NCBI RefSeq assembly: GCF_014323725.1
Contig: NZ_JABVED010000005.1
Span: 248,045-312,044, forward strand
Reading direction: 5' to 3'
Source of the DNA: Actinokineospora xionganensis
Lineage (GTDB): Bacteria; Actinomycetota; Actinomycetes; Mycobacteriales; Pseudonocardiaceae
DNA: 64,000 bases
Every line of letters starts with the position of its first letter. The stretch's first letter is position 1. Shown here piece by piece: positions 24,356 through 34,010 of the stretch. The notes below the pieces were generated by a model. The model had not been told where the DNA came from. It worked only from the letters and a program-made list of their open reading frames with translations, and searched no databases. The translations under genes and the position numbers were made by a program.

Positions 24356-25525
24356 ATGGATTTCTCGCTGAGCGACGAGGAACGCGAAGTCCGGGAGTGG
24401 GTGCGCACGTTCGTCCGCAAGGAGATCATGCCCCTGGAGCCCGAGGTGCTGCGCCGCGAGCGGGCCAACCAGCCCGGGCTGCCCGCGGATGAGCTGAAAG
24501 CCTTGCAGCTCAAGGCGAAGGAGTCCGGCTTCTGGGGTGTGCAGACGCCTCAGGAGTACGGCGGCATGGGCCTGAGCGCGGTGATGATGGCGCTGATCGA
24601 GGCCGAGCTGGGCCGCTCGTTCGTCCAGTTCCGCTTCGGCGGCTACGCCGACAACATCCTGTTCCATGCCAACGACGAGCAGAAGCAGCGCTACCTGCTG
24701 CCGACGATCGCGGGCGAGCGCAAGTCCTGCTTCGCGATCACCGAGCCGGGCGCGGGGTCCGACGCCAAGGCGATCCGCACGTCGGCGAGGCAGGACGGCA
24801 CCGACTGGGTCATCAACGGCGAGAAGACCTTCATCACCGGAGGCAACGAAGCCGACTTCACGATGGTGTTCGCGGTGACAGACAAGGAGAAAGGTGCCAA
24901 CGGCGGCGTCACCTGCTTCCTGGTCGACCGTGACGCGGGCTGGCGTTCGGAGCCCATCGACACGATGGGGGAGTGGGGACCGGCGGCGCTGGTCTTCGAG
25001 GACGTCCGCGTCCCGCAGGAGAACATCCTCGGCGAGGTCGGCAAGGGTTTCGAGCTGGCCATGCAGTGGATCGGCCGCGGCCGCTACGCCCTGCCCGCCC
25101 GCGCGCTCGGCGCGTGTGAGCGGCTGGTCGGGATGGCCATCGAGCAGGCGAACACCCGGGTCACCTTCGGGCAGCCCATCGCGGAGTACCAGGCGATCCA
25201 ATGGATGATCGCCGACTCGGCGGTGGAGATCGAGGCGCTGCGGTGGCTGGTGCTGCACGCGGCGTGGGTGGTCGACCAGGGGCGGGATTCCCGTCAGGCG
25301 CAGTCGATCGCGAAGCTGTACGGCGGTGTCAAGGCCAACGAGATCGTCGACCGGGTCCTGCAGATCCACGGCGGCATGGGCTACACCCGGGAACTTCCGG
25401 TCGAGCGCTGGTACCGGGAGCTGCGGCTGCTGCGCATCTATGAGGGAACGGACGAGATCCAGCGCCGCACCATCGCCCGTAACCTGCTCAAAGGACACGC
25501 GAGCGTGTCCGGCACACTCGGATAG
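24356..25525 (+). CDS. Acyl-CoA dehydrogenase
   Basis: A 389-residue FAD enzyme. Motifs: TPQEYGGMG, ITEPGAGSD, FITGGNEAD, IHGGMGYTRELPVERWYRE and the catalytic IYEGTDEIQ. It differs enough from the upstream dehydrogenase to be a separate subfamily, not a recent tandem copy. AGGGAGC lies upstream of ATG 24356. It is probably cotranscribed with the gene at 23173. Substrate unknown; the downstream alcohol dehydrogenase suggests a substrate entering through an alcohol or aldehyde. Confidence 0.95.
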   Translation: MDFSLSDEEREVREWVRTFVRKEIMPLEPEVLRRERANQPGLPADELKALQLKAKESGFWGVQTPQEYGGMGLSAVMMALIEAELGRSFVQFRFGGYADNILFHANDEQKQRYLLPTIAGERKSCFAITEPGAGSDAKAIRTSARQDGTDWVINGEKTFITGGNEADFTMVFAVTDKEKGANGGVTCFLVDRDAGWRSEPIDTMGEWGPAALVFEDVRVPQENILGEVGKGFELAMQWIGRGRYALPARALGACERLVGMAIEQANTRVTFGQPIAEYQAIQWMIADSAVEIEALRWLVLHAAWVVDQGRDSRQAQSIAKLYGGVKANEIVDRVLQIHGGMGYTRELPVERWYRELRLLRIYEGTDEIQRRTIARNLLKGHASVSGTLG

Positions 25526-25542
25526 AACCGATCCACCAACAC

Positions 25543-25705
25543 AGTGTCCTGCGCCGGAAATCCGACATCTTTCTCGGCGGCCCAGCTTCCCGCTGACCGC
25601 ACGGACGAAAGGCCCACGGACAACCAGTACGCGAACCTTCCATCCGCACGCCCAGCGAAAACCTGGACCACCGATAAAGACGCCGGATTTCCGGCGCAGA
25701 ACACT
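25543..25705. repeat. 163-bp imperfect palindrome (MITE-like or RNA hairpin)
   Basis: The outer 5' arm AGTGTCCTGCGCCGGAAATC (from 25543) recurs inverted at the 3' end (to 25705) with one difference in the first 22 bases; pairing continues inward with scattered mismatches (TCTTTCTCGGCGGCCCAG against TCTTTATCGGTGGTCCAG) almost to the centre near 25620. The whole gap between the dehydrogenase and the alcohol dehydrogenase genes is thus one inverted repeat. Both strands are open and encode similar peptides (CAGNPTS..., CAGNPAS...), a consequence of the symmetry. Confidence 0.8.
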
Positions 25706-25714
25706 AGGAGCGTC

Positions 25715-26794
25715 ATGGTCAGGGCTGCTGTTCTCACCGAACAGGGCAAGCCGATGCGGGTCACCGACATCACGCTGCCCGCCCCCGGTCCTGGGCGGGT
25801 CAAGGTGAAGGTCGTGGCCGCCGGTGTGTGCCACTCCGACCTGTCGCTGTCCAACGGCACGCTGCGTCAGCCGATCCCGGCAGTGCTGGGCCACGAGGGC
25901 GCCGGGGTTGTCCTTGAGGTCGGCGAGGGCGTCACGAACGTCGTCCCGGGCGACCACGTGCTGCTGAACTGGGCGCCACCGTGCCGCGAGTGCTGGTTCT
26001 GTGGGGAGGGGGAGCCGTGGCTGTGTGAGCGGGCCGCCGACGCCGCCGAGATCCCGCACGCCGAACTGGCCGACGGCACCGCGCTGTACCCGGGCCTCGG
26101 CGCGGGCGCGTTCGCCGAGGAGACCATCGTCCCCGCGCGCGGCGCGGTGAAGATCCCCGACGACATCCCGCTGGAGCAGGCCGCCGTCCTCGGCTGCGCG
26201 GTGCTGACCGGCGCGGGCGCGGTGTTCAACACCGCCGCCGTGCGACCGGGTCAGTCCGTGGTCGTCGTCGGTGTCGGCGGCGTCGGGCTCTCGGTGCTGC
26301 AGGCCGCCCGGATCGCGGGCGCCGGGACGATCGTCGCGGTCGACACCTCCGAGGCGAAGCGCGACCTTGCCCTGGCGCAGGGAGCGACCGACTTCGTCGT
26401 CTCCGACGACACCACGGCGAAGGCGGTCCGCAAGCTGACCGAGGGCCGCGGCGCCGACGTCGCGTTCGAGTGCGTCGGCCACCCGGCGGCGATCCGCACC
26501 GCGTGGTCGTCGAGCAGGCGCGGCGGGCACCTGGTCATCGTGGGTGTCGGCTCGGCCAAGGCGAAGGTCGAGTTCAGCGCGCTGGAGCTGTACTACTTCG
26601 GCCGCAAGGTCAGCGGCTGCGTCTTCGGCTCGATCGACCCCGACGTCGACGTCCCGCGCCTGCTCGACCTCGTCCGCTCCGGTCAGCTCGACGTGTCGAG
26701 CCTGGTCACCTCGACCACCGACCTGGACGGCATCGAGGGCGCCTTTGAGGACATGCGCTCCGGCCGCGGCGCCCGAACACTCGTGCGCCTGTAA
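25715..26794 (+). CDS. Zinc-dependent alcohol dehydrogenase
   Basis: A 359-residue class III-like medium-chain dehydrogenase. Catalytic zinc ligands Cys39 (GVCHSD) and His60 with Glu61 (LGHEGAG); structural zinc ligands Cys90, Cys93, Cys96 and Cys104; NAD-binding GVGGVG in the Rossmann domain. It oxidises an alcohol (or reduces an aldehyde) in the cytoplasm. TAGGAG precedes ATG 25715 by 4 nt, directly after the large palindrome, which would form the transcript leader or separate it from the dehydrogenase operon. Confidence 0.93.
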   Translation: MVRAAVLTEQGKPMRVTDITLPAPGPGRVKVKVVAAGVCHSDLSLSNGTLRQPIPAVLGHEGAGVVLEVGEGVTNVVPGDHVLLNWAPPCRECWFCGEGEPWLCERAADAAEIPHAELADGTALYPGLGAGAFAEETIVPARGAVKIPDDIPLEQAAVLGCAVLTGAGAVFNTAAVRPGQSVVVVGVGGVGLSVLQAARIAGAGTIVAVDTSEAKRDLALAQGATDFVVSDDTTAKAVRKLTEGRGADVAFECVGHPAAIRTAWSSSRRGGHLVIVGVGSAKAKVEFSALELYYFGRKVSGCVFGSIDPDVDVPRLLDLVRSGQLDVSSLVTSTTDLDGIEGAFEDMRSGRGARTLVRL

Positions 26795-26823
26795 TTGCGT
26801 GGCGGGTCGGATGGCCGCGCGGC

Positions 26824-26829
26824 TAGCTT
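26824..26829 (+). promoter_or_regulatory. -10 element of a leaderless promoter (GNAT gene)
   Basis: TAGCTT ends 6 nt before GTG 26836, and no ribosome site is present, which fits leaderless transcription. Confidence 0.4.
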
Positions 26830-26835
26830 CCAGTC

Positions 26836-27726
26836 GTGCCTTTCACCGTCCGGCCCGCCCACCCCGACGACGCCGAATCGGCCGCCGCGCTGCGCCGAGC
26901 TGTCTTTCCCTACCTCGTGATGAGTGCCGCGGAACTGCGTCGGGACATCGCCGAGCCGACACCCGCGCAGCGCGGGGCAATCTGGGTGGCTTGTTTGGAT
27001 GACGCTGTCGTCGGCTGGGCGGCTTGCGGGCTGAACTCGTGGACCAGCCAGGCCGGTGTCGGGTTCCTGAACCTGCACGTCCACCCGGCGCACCGGCGGG
27101 CGGGCATCGGCTCTTCGCTGCTCTCGCGCACCGACGGCCACCTGGCCGACATCGGGGCGAAGCGGGTGGAGGTGTTCGCCGCCGCCGACTCGGTGGACTT
27201 CGCGGTCGCACAGGGTTTCGCGCCCGCCCGCGAGATGCGCTACGCGAGCCTGGATCCGCGTTTCGTGCCGCGGTGCCCGCCCTCGCCCGCCGGCGTGGAG
27301 GTGGTATCGATCGCAGCGGTCGACCCACGGCTGGTCTACGACGCGGACACCGCCGCCTCGCTCGACGAGCCGAACTTCGCTCCCATCGACTCCTTCGACT
27401 ACGACGAGTGGTTGACCGAGGTCTGGTCAGCGCCGATGCTCGACCACGACCTGAGCACCGCCGCCATGGTCGACGGCAAGGTCGCGTGCTTCACCGCGGT
27501 GCAGACCGACGGCGACCGCGCCTGGTCCGGGATGACCGGGACCGTGCGCGGCCACCGCGGCCGGGGCCTGGCCAGGCTGGTGAAGTCCACCGCCCTGGCC
27601 AGGGCCGCGACAGCGGGCATCGTGCGAGCCTCAACCTCGATGGACGCCCGAAACGCGCCCATGCTCGCCGTCAACCACTGGCTCGGCTACCGCCAGGTCG
27701 CCACCCGAATCGGCCTCATCCGCTAG
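26836..27726 (+). CDS. Two-domain GNAT acetyltransferase
   Basis: A 296-residue protein with two GNAT folds. The first (about 1-145) keeps the acetyl-CoA loop VHPAHRRAGIGSSLL; the second (about 155-296) has GTVRGHRGRGLARLVK and an end DARNAPMLAVNHWLGYRQV typical of such enzymes. Substrate unknown; mycothiol synthase has this double-fold layout, but the sequence does not allow that claim. The last 96 bp overlap the 3' end of the convergent membrane protein gene. Confidence 0.88.
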   Translation: MPFTVRPAHPDDAESAAALRRAVFPYLVMSAAELRRDIAEPTPAQRGAIWVACLDDAVVGWAACGLNSWTSQAGVGFLNLHVHPAHRRAGIGSSLLSRTDGHLADIGAKRVEVFAAADSVDFAVAQGFAPAREMRYASLDPRFVPRCPPSPAGVEVVSIAAVDPRLVYDADTAASLDEPNFAPIDSFDYDEWLTEVWSAPMLDHDLSTAAMVDGKVACFTAVQTDGDRAWSGMTGTVRGHRGRGLARLVKSTALARAATAGIVRASTSMDARNAPMLAVNHWLGYRQVATRIGLIR

Positions 27727-28611
27727 TCCGGTCACGCGGTAGGCGGCGATCACTGCGGCCAACACGGCGGCGGTGACCTGCGCTGTCAGCACGAGGACGT
27801 AGACAACCAGCTGGGACACGTCCTCGCCGCCGAAGCGGGTGCCGAGGGTGACCAGCGACCAGCAGGCCCAGCCGAACATCGCGCCCGCGCCGACCCACGT
27901 CATGCCGAGCGGCACCACCACCGACCGCCCCCGCGGCGCGCGGCGGACCAGCCAGGTCAAGCCGGTCGCGGTGAGCACGGCGGCCAGGCCGTGGATGCCG
28001 ATGGTCACGCTGTCGCCCGCACCGGGAGTCGAGGTCAGACCGGGCGGCGCCCACAGGGTCGAACCGAAGGCCCACGACAGGTACACCGCCGCCACACCGG
28101 CCGCCAGCACGGACGCGACGAGCGCCAGGCCCGACGCGAGCGGGTCGGCTGGGTCGGTGTCGTGAGCCGCCCAGACCCGCGGCCAGCGCGCCTGGGTGTA
28201 GAGGATGAACGCGGCCATCAGCAGCACCCCCTGGAGCGCGAAACCGCCGTAGACCACGGCGAACACCCAGGGCTGCAGGAACGCTTTGTCATCGGCGGGA
28301 GCGTCGCCGAGCAGGGTGGGCAGCAGCGGGGCGAGGATGACGATCGGCGCGAGCATGCCCGAGGCCAGCCACATGGGCACGATCACCACCGGCGCGGGCA
28401 ACCGCAGGCCCCACGGCCGGGTCAGCGCCAAGGCGGTCACCAGCACGATCAGGTCCATGAACACGGTGGCGATGTTCGCCACCAGCAACTCGTCCATGTC
28501 GGCGCCGACGATGCCGACGGTGCCGCCGAAGATCCAGTTCAGCTTGAGCGCGAGGTAGGGAAAGGTGGCGGCGACGGCGCCGAGACCCACCAGCTGTCGA
28601 GTGGTCGTCAT
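27631..28611 (-). CDS. Polytopic membrane protein of unknown function
   Basis: A 326-residue protein starting MTTTRQL with about eight hydrophobic segments and a hydrophilic C-terminal tail (GLADEADSGG...). No family recognised. ATG 28611 is chosen over an upstream in-frame start because the latter adds an Arg-rich run out of place before the first membrane segment. Its tail is encoded antisense to the end of the GNAT gene over 96 bp, so one of the two ends may be an extension by loss of an earlier stop. Confidence 0.75.
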   Translation of the reverse strand: MTTTRQLVGLGAVAATFPYLALKLNWIFGGTVGIVGADMDELLVANIATVFMDLIVLVTALALTRPWGLRLPAPVVIVPMWLASGMLAPIVILAPLLPTLLGDAPADDKAFLQPWVFAVVYGGFALQGVLLMAAFILYTQARWPRVWAAHDTDPADPLASGLALVASVLAAGVAAVYLSWAFGSTLWAPPGLTSTPGAGDSVTIGIHGLAAVLTATGLTWLVRRAPRGRSVVVPLGMTWVGAGAMFGWACWSLVTLGTRFGGEDVSQLVVYVLVLTAQVTAAVLAAVIAAYRVTGLADEADSGGDLAVAEPVVDGEHGRVSGVHRG

Positions 28612-28715
28612 ACCGTCAGCCTGGCGTTGGCGCCGCCGCCGCACCTGAGTCCCGGGAGGGAGTCAGCTCCCCCTCGGGAGGGAGATTCTCGGACGAGATT
28701 TCACAGGGCGCGACG

Positions 28716-29393
28716 TCAGAGGTCGTCGACGCACCAGTCGCCGTCCTTCTTGCGAAGGTCGAAGGTGTTGGTGTCCTTCTCGCCGGCGATGGTGGCCTCG
28801 ACCTTCACCTTCGCGGTGTCGCCGTTCTCCTGGACATCGATGATCTTGATGTCCGTCGGGATGAACTGCGACGACTCCTTGAAGGCCTCAGCCGGGAGAT
28901 GGTCCTTCGCGTCGCACATGAGGGCGTTCGCGGCGGCGACGTCCTTGTCGATGAACGCGTCGATGAGCGCCTCGGTGGTGGCCTGGGGACCGCTGCCCCC
29001 GGTGAGCACCAGGATCAGGGTGACGACGACGCCGACCACCACGACGCCGATCGCACCGAAGATCAACGGCTTGTTGTTCTTCTTCTGCGGGGCGCCATAC
29101 GGCTGGCCGTACTGCTGCGGGTACCCGCCGGGCTGGCCGTACGGCTGCTGCTGGGGGTAGCCGCCCTGCTGCTGGAACTCACCGGACTGCGGGAAGCCAC
29201 CCTGCTGCGGGTATCCACCCGGCTGGGGCTGACCCGGCTGCGGCTGGCCAGGCTGGGGGAATCCGCCTTGCTGCTGCGGGTATCCGCCTTGCTGGGGATG
29301 CCCGCCCTGCTGGGGGAACCCGCCAGGCTGCTGCGGGTCACCGCCCGGCTGCGGAGGGAACGGGTAGCCGCCGGGCTGGGGCGGTTGCGACAT
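28716..29393 (-). CDS. PQQGG-repeat membrane protein with extracytoplasmic domain
   Basis: A 225-residue protein. Residues 1-105 are a low-complexity Pro/Gln/Gly/Tyr region (repeats such as GGYPQQ and GGFPQ), followed by KKNNKP, one transmembrane segment (about 110-132) and an extracytoplasmic DUF4878-like domain with two Cys. This layout is common in actinobacterial surface or secretion-associated proteins; no function is known. AGGAG lies upstream of ATG 29393. Confidence 0.8.
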   Translation of the reverse strand: MSQPPQPGGYPFPPQPGGDPQQPGGFPQQGGHPQQGGYPQQQGGFPQPGQPQPGQPQPGGYPQQGGFPQSGEFQQQGGYPQQQPYGQPGGYPQQYGQPYGAPQKKNNKPLIFGAIGVVVVGVVVTLILVLTGGSGPQATTEALIDAFIDKDVAAANALMCDAKDHLPAEAFKESSQFIPTDIKIIDVQENGDTAKVKVEATIAGEKDTNTFDLRKKDGDWCVDDL

Positions 29394-29578
29394 GGGAGGA
29401 CTCCTGGGATTCGACTGGATCACACCCGCGCCTTTCTACACCCCGACGCCGGCTCGATCACTGTATTCGCGTCAAGTTCCGACGGTGAAAGCGGACACTT
29501 GGTTCCCGCCGTAATTGCCAGCTACTGGCGGTTGCTCGCTATGGGCAACTAACCTGAGGGTCGAGCACGGGAGGAACC

Positions 29579-30286
29579 ATGTCCACCTCGGTTGCCATGC
29601 ACATGAGCGACGGCCTGTTGAACGCGACGACATCGATGTTGTTCATCGGTGTCGCGGTGGTCGGTCTGGCGGTCGCGGCGTCGCGGGCGCGCGCGACCCT
29701 CGACGACCGAACCGCGCCCATGGCCGGTCTGGTCGCGGCGTTCCTGTTCGCCACCCAGATGATCAATTTCCCCGTGCTGCCCGGGGTCAGCGGCCACCTG
29801 CTCGGCGGGGCGCTCGCCGCGATCCTGGTGGGCCCATGGGTCGGCGCGCTGTGCGTGTCGATCGTGCTGGTCGTGCAGGCGCTTGTGTTCGCCGACGGCG
29901 GCATCACCGCGCTGGGCGCGAACATCACGAACATGGCCCTGATCGGCACCGCCGCCGGCTTCCTCGTGGCGCTGGCGCTGCGGGGGATCGCCCAGCGTGG
30001 CCGGGTCGGGCTCGTCTCGGTCGCGTTCATCGCCGCGGTGGTCAACACCGTGCTGGCGTCGCTCGGGTTCGTGGTGGAGTTCGCGATGGGCGGCGAGACC
30101 TCGTTCCCGCTGGGCGCCGTCGCCGCGACCGTGGTCGGCGTGCACGGCCTGATCGGCATCGGTGAGGGCGTCATCACCGCGCTGACCGTCGGCGCCGTCG
30201 CCGCGGTCCGTCCCGACCTGGTCTACCTGCTGCGCGGCACCCAGCGGCCGCTGGAACTGCGCACCGCCGAGGGGGTGGCGGCATGA
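29579..30286 (+). CDS. cbiM: ECF transporter S component CbiM (cobalt/nickel)
   Basis: A 235-residue, mostly membrane-embedded protein, the substrate-binding part of a Co2+/Ni2+ energy-coupling-factor transporter. The MHMSDG segment matches the N-terminal Met-His motif (MHIPDG type) whose His2 and free amino group bind metal in CbiM/NikM. Here it begins at residue 7, because the best ribosome site (GGAGG) serves ATG 29579; starting at ATG 29597 would place the Met-His at the true N-terminus. Overlaps the next gene by 4 nt. Confidence 0.88.
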   Translation: MSTSVAMHMSDGLLNATTSMLFIGVAVVGLAVAASRARATLDDRTAPMAGLVAAFLFATQMINFPVLPGVSGHLLGGALAAILVGPWVGALCVSIVLVVQALVFADGGITALGANITNMALIGTAAGFLVALALRGIAQRGRVGLVSVAFIAAVVNTVLASLGFVVEFAMGGETSFPLGAVAATVVGVHGLIGIGEGVITALTVGAVAAVRPDLVYLLRGTQRPLELRTAEGVAA

Positions 30287-30615
30287 GGAAACGCGGGTTC
30301 TTCGTCGGCTTCCTGCTGGTCGCCCTGGTGATCGCGGGCGCGGTGTCCTACCTCGCCGACTCCGACCCGGACGGGCTCGACCACGCGACCCTGGTCGGCT
30401 GCCAGGTCGTCGAGGTCGACGGCGCCGAGCGGCTCACCGGGAACTGCATCGCACAGCGCGCGCGGGACCACCAGCTCTCGTCGAGCCCCCTCGCCGACTA
30501 CGCGGTCGGCGGGGACGAGCGGTCGACCGGCATGGCGGGCGTCCTCGGCGTGCTCCTGACCCTGGGTCTCGCGGGTGGCCTCTTCTGGCTGCTGCGCAAG
30601 CGATCCACGACCTGA
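30283..30615 (+). CDS. CbiN-like PDGLE-domain protein
   Basis: A 110-residue protein with two transmembrane segments (about 5-24 and 84-103) around a short outer loop; DPDGLDHA is the PDGLE motif. Such proteins take the place of CbiN as the auxiliary part of cobalt/nickel ECF transporters. ATGA overlap with cbiM and immediate TGA-GTG contact with cbiQ show one operon. The Cys pair (GCQ, GNC) in the loop could form a disulfide. Confidence 0.88.
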   Translation: MRKRGFFVGFLLVALVIAGAVSYLADSDPDGLDHATLVGCQVVEVDGAERLTGNCIAQRARDHQLSSSPLADYAVGGDERSTGMAGVLGVLLTLGLAGGLFWLLRKRSTT

Positions 30616-31356
30616 GTGCAACCCTTCCACCGCCCCGGCGACACCCCGGTCCACCGTCTCCCCGCCCAGGTGAAGATCGTCACAGCCCTGGTCTTCGTGC
30701 TGTGCGTGGTGGCGACCAGGCGCACCGAGTTCCTGGCGTTCGGGCTCTACTTCGCCGTCCTCGCAGGCGTTTGGACTGTCGCGCGGATCCCGCCGGTGTG
30801 GCTGGCCAAGCGCGCGCTGATCGAGACGCCGTTCGTCATCCTGGCGCTCGCGCTGCCCTTCGTCGCGGGTGGACCGACCGTGGACGTACTCGGTGTCGCG
30901 GTGTCCGAACAGGGCACGCTCGCGGGCTGGAACATCCTCGCGAAAGGCACCCTCGGCGTGCTGGTGTCGCTCACCCTGGCCGCCACGACGTCGCCGCGTG
31001 ACCTCATCGTCGGCCTGCAGCGGTTGCGGGTGCCCGCGATGGTGATCACCATCGCCACGCTGATGCTGCGTTACCTGGAGGTCATCGCGGCCGAGGCGCG
31101 GCGGATGCGCACCGCGCGGATCTGCCGGGGACACGACCCCCGGTTCCTGTGGCAGGTCGGCGCGACCGCGCGGGGAATCGGCACCCTGTTCGTCCGCAGC
31201 TATGAGAGAGGGGAACGGGTGCACCTCGCGATGGTGTCGCGCGGCTGGGCGGGCGCGATGCCCGACGACCCGCGGCCTGTGGGCCGGTCAGCCTGGCTGC
31301 TCGGTCTGGTCCCCGCCGCGGTCGCCGCGGCCGTCCTGGTGGGAGTGTCGTTATGA
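30616..31356 (+). CDS. cbiQ: ECF transporter T component CbiQ
   Basis: A 246-residue integral membrane protein that couples the ATPase to CbiM. It has the typical MQPFHRPGDTPVHRLPAQVKI start and two Ala-Arg-containing coupling helices (MLRYLEVIAAEARRMRTARICRG region; YERGERVHLAMVSRGW region) that grip CbiO. It begins with GTG directly after the previous stop and overlaps cbiO by 4 nt. Confidence 0.92.
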   Translation: MQPFHRPGDTPVHRLPAQVKIVTALVFVLCVVATRRTEFLAFGLYFAVLAGVWTVARIPPVWLAKRALIETPFVILALALPFVAGGPTVDVLGVAVSEQGTLAGWNILAKGTLGVLVSLTLAATTSPRDLIVGLQRLRVPAMVITIATLMLRYLEVIAAEARRMRTARICRGHDPRFLWQVGATARGIGTLFVRSYERGERVHLAMVSRGWAGAMPDDPRPVGRSAWLLGLVPAAVAAAVLVGVSL

Positions 31357-32081
31357 CCGCGCTGCTCGTCGACGGGCTCGCCTACGCCTACCCGGACGGC
31401 CACCAGGCGCTCTTCGGCGTCGACCTGCGGGTCGAGGAGGGAGAGCGGGTCGCGGTCCTCGGGCCGAACGGCGCGGGCAAGACCACGCTGGTCCTGCACC
31501 TCAACGGCGTGCTGACCGCGGGCGCGGGCCGCATCGAGGTCGCGGGCCTGCCGGTCGCCAAGGCGAACCTCAAGGAGATCCGCCGCCGGGTCGGCGTGGT
31601 GTTCCAGGACCCCGACGACCAGCTGTTCATGCCGACCGTGCGCGACGACGTGGCGTTCGGACCGGCCAACTTCGGCCTGCGCGGCGCCGACCTCGACGCC
31701 CGGGTCAAGCAGGCGCTCGACGCGGTCGGGATGGCCGACCACGCCGACCGCTCGCCGATGCACCTCTCCGGCGGCCAGCGCCGCCGCGTCGCACTCGCCA
31801 CCGTCCTCGCCTGCGACCCGGAGATCCTGGTCCTGGACGAGCCGAGCGCGAACCTGGAACCGGTGGCCCGGCGTGAGCTGGCGGAGGTCCTGCTCGACCT
31901 GGACCGCACCATGCTGATGGTCACCCACGACCTGCCATACGCGCTGCAGGTGTGCCCGCGCAGCGTGCTCATCGACGGCGGTGTGATCGTGGCCGACGGA
32001 CCCACCCGCGACCTGCTGGCCGACACCGCGCTGCTGGCCGCGCACCGGCTGGAACTTCCGTTCGGGTTCCGCCTCGACTAG
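31353..32081 (+). CDS. cbiO: ECF transporter ATPase CbiO
   Basis: A 242-residue ABC ATPase: Walker A GPNGAGKT (37-44), Q-loop VVFQDPDDQLF, signature LSGGQRRRVALA, Walker B EILVLDEPSANL and a switch His in MLMVTHDL. It powers metal uptake by the CbiMNQO complex. A single ATPase gene suggests a homodimer. It ends the operon; the glycine riboswitch begins 40 bp later. Confidence 0.93.
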   Translation: MTALLVDGLAYAYPDGHQALFGVDLRVEEGERVAVLGPNGAGKTTLVLHLNGVLTAGAGRIEVAGLPVAKANLKEIRRRVGVVFQDPDDQLFMPTVRDDVAFGPANFGLRGADLDARVKQALDAVGMADHADRSPMHLSGGQRRRVALATVLACDPEILVLDEPSANLEPVARRELAEVLLDLDRTMLMVTHDLPYALQVCPRSVLIDGGVIVADGPTRDLLADTALLAAHRLELPFGFRLD

Positions 32082-32121
32082 GGTTCGCGCCATAACCGAA
32101 TACCGGGCCGCATGAGTCGGA

Positions 32122-32315
32122 ACGGGAGAGCCTCCACCCTCAGCCACGGTTCGGCACAGGTGGGGCACCGAAGGAGCAAACTCCCCGGAATCTCTCAGGT
32201 AAAGCTACCGTTCCAGGCCAGGCCACTCTGGAAAGCAGACGCGACATCCGGCGTCTCACCCACGGTGCAAGCCGCTCTCCGCGGTGAAGCTCTCAGGTGC
32301 CATGACAGAGGGGGA
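32122..32315 (+). ncRNA. Tandem glycine riboswitch
   Basis: Two glycine aptamers in series upstream of gcvT. Aptamer 1: GGGAGAG at 32124, CACCGAAGGAGCAA near 32166, GGAATCTCTCAGGTAAA near 32187. Aptamer 2: CACTCTGGAAAGCAG near 32224, CCACGGTGCAAGCC near 32260, GTGAAGCTCTCAGGT near 32284, closing with ATGACAGAGGGGGA. CTCTG (32226) pairs with CAGAG (32306) as P1 of aptamer 2. Glycine binding normally switches on the cleavage genes. About 170 nt of expression platform separates it from gcvT. Confidence 0.95.
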
Positions 32316-32488
32316 GTTCCCACTGCGGGACAGGTGTGCCCTGTCACGTCGTACCTGAGGAGCTCCATGACCCTGTCGTTGTTCACCACACCATCATCTG
32401 CGCACTCCGCCGCACGGCATCCGCACGCCGGTCGTGCCACGCTGCGGCGAGCACTGTCCACCCGCGCGCAAAAGGAGACCGAACTTCC

Positions 32489-33610
<1,122 letters not shown>

Positions 33611-33629
33611 TCAGGAGAACAAGACAGAG

Positions 33630-34007
33630 ATGAGCAATCCGGAGAACCTCGGTTACACCGAGGAACACGAGTGGGTCGACCTCGGCGACGCGGGCACGGC
33701 GACCGTCGGCATCACCGTCTATGCCGCCGAGGCGCTCGGCGACGTCGTCTTCGTCCAGCTCCCCGAGGTCGGCGAGAAGCTCGCCGCGGGCGAGACCTGC
33801 GGCGAGATCGAGTCGACCAAGTCGGTCAGCGACCTCTACGCCCCCGTCAACGGCGAGGTCGTGGCGGTCAACGAGGCCGTCGTGGCCGACCCCGGTGTGG
33901 TCAACAGCGACCCGTTCGGCGAGGGCTGGCTGTTCAAGGTCGCCGTCGACGGTGACACCGACCTGCTCGACGCCGACGCGTACAACGCGCTGACCAAGGA
34001 AGACTGA
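33630..34007 (+). CDS. gcvH: Glycine cleavage system H-protein
   Basis: A 125-residue lipoyl carrier. Lys64 in [15 protein letters not shown] is the lipoylation site; YTEEHEWVD and [19 protein letters not shown] are family hallmarks. It shuttles the aminomethyl and dihydrolipoyl groups between P-, T- and L-proteins. It is 3 bp from glyA. The P-protein gene is not in this window. Confidence 0.97.
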   Translation: MSNPENLGYTEEHEWVDLGDAGTATVGITVYAAEALGDVVFVQLPEVGEKLAAGETCGEIESTKSVSDLYAPVNGEVVAVNEAVVADPGVVNSDPFGEGWLFKVAVDGDTDLLDADAYNALTKED

Positions 34008-34010
34008 GGG

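Noticed and set aside
27024-27776. Plus-strand frame of 250 codons inside the GNAT gene
   Set aside because: Arg-rich frame-shifted shadow of the acetyltransferase.
29394-29578. Cobalamin riboswitch before cbiM
   Set aside because: No B12-box (GCCACTG-type) or aptamer core was seen in the 185-bp leader.
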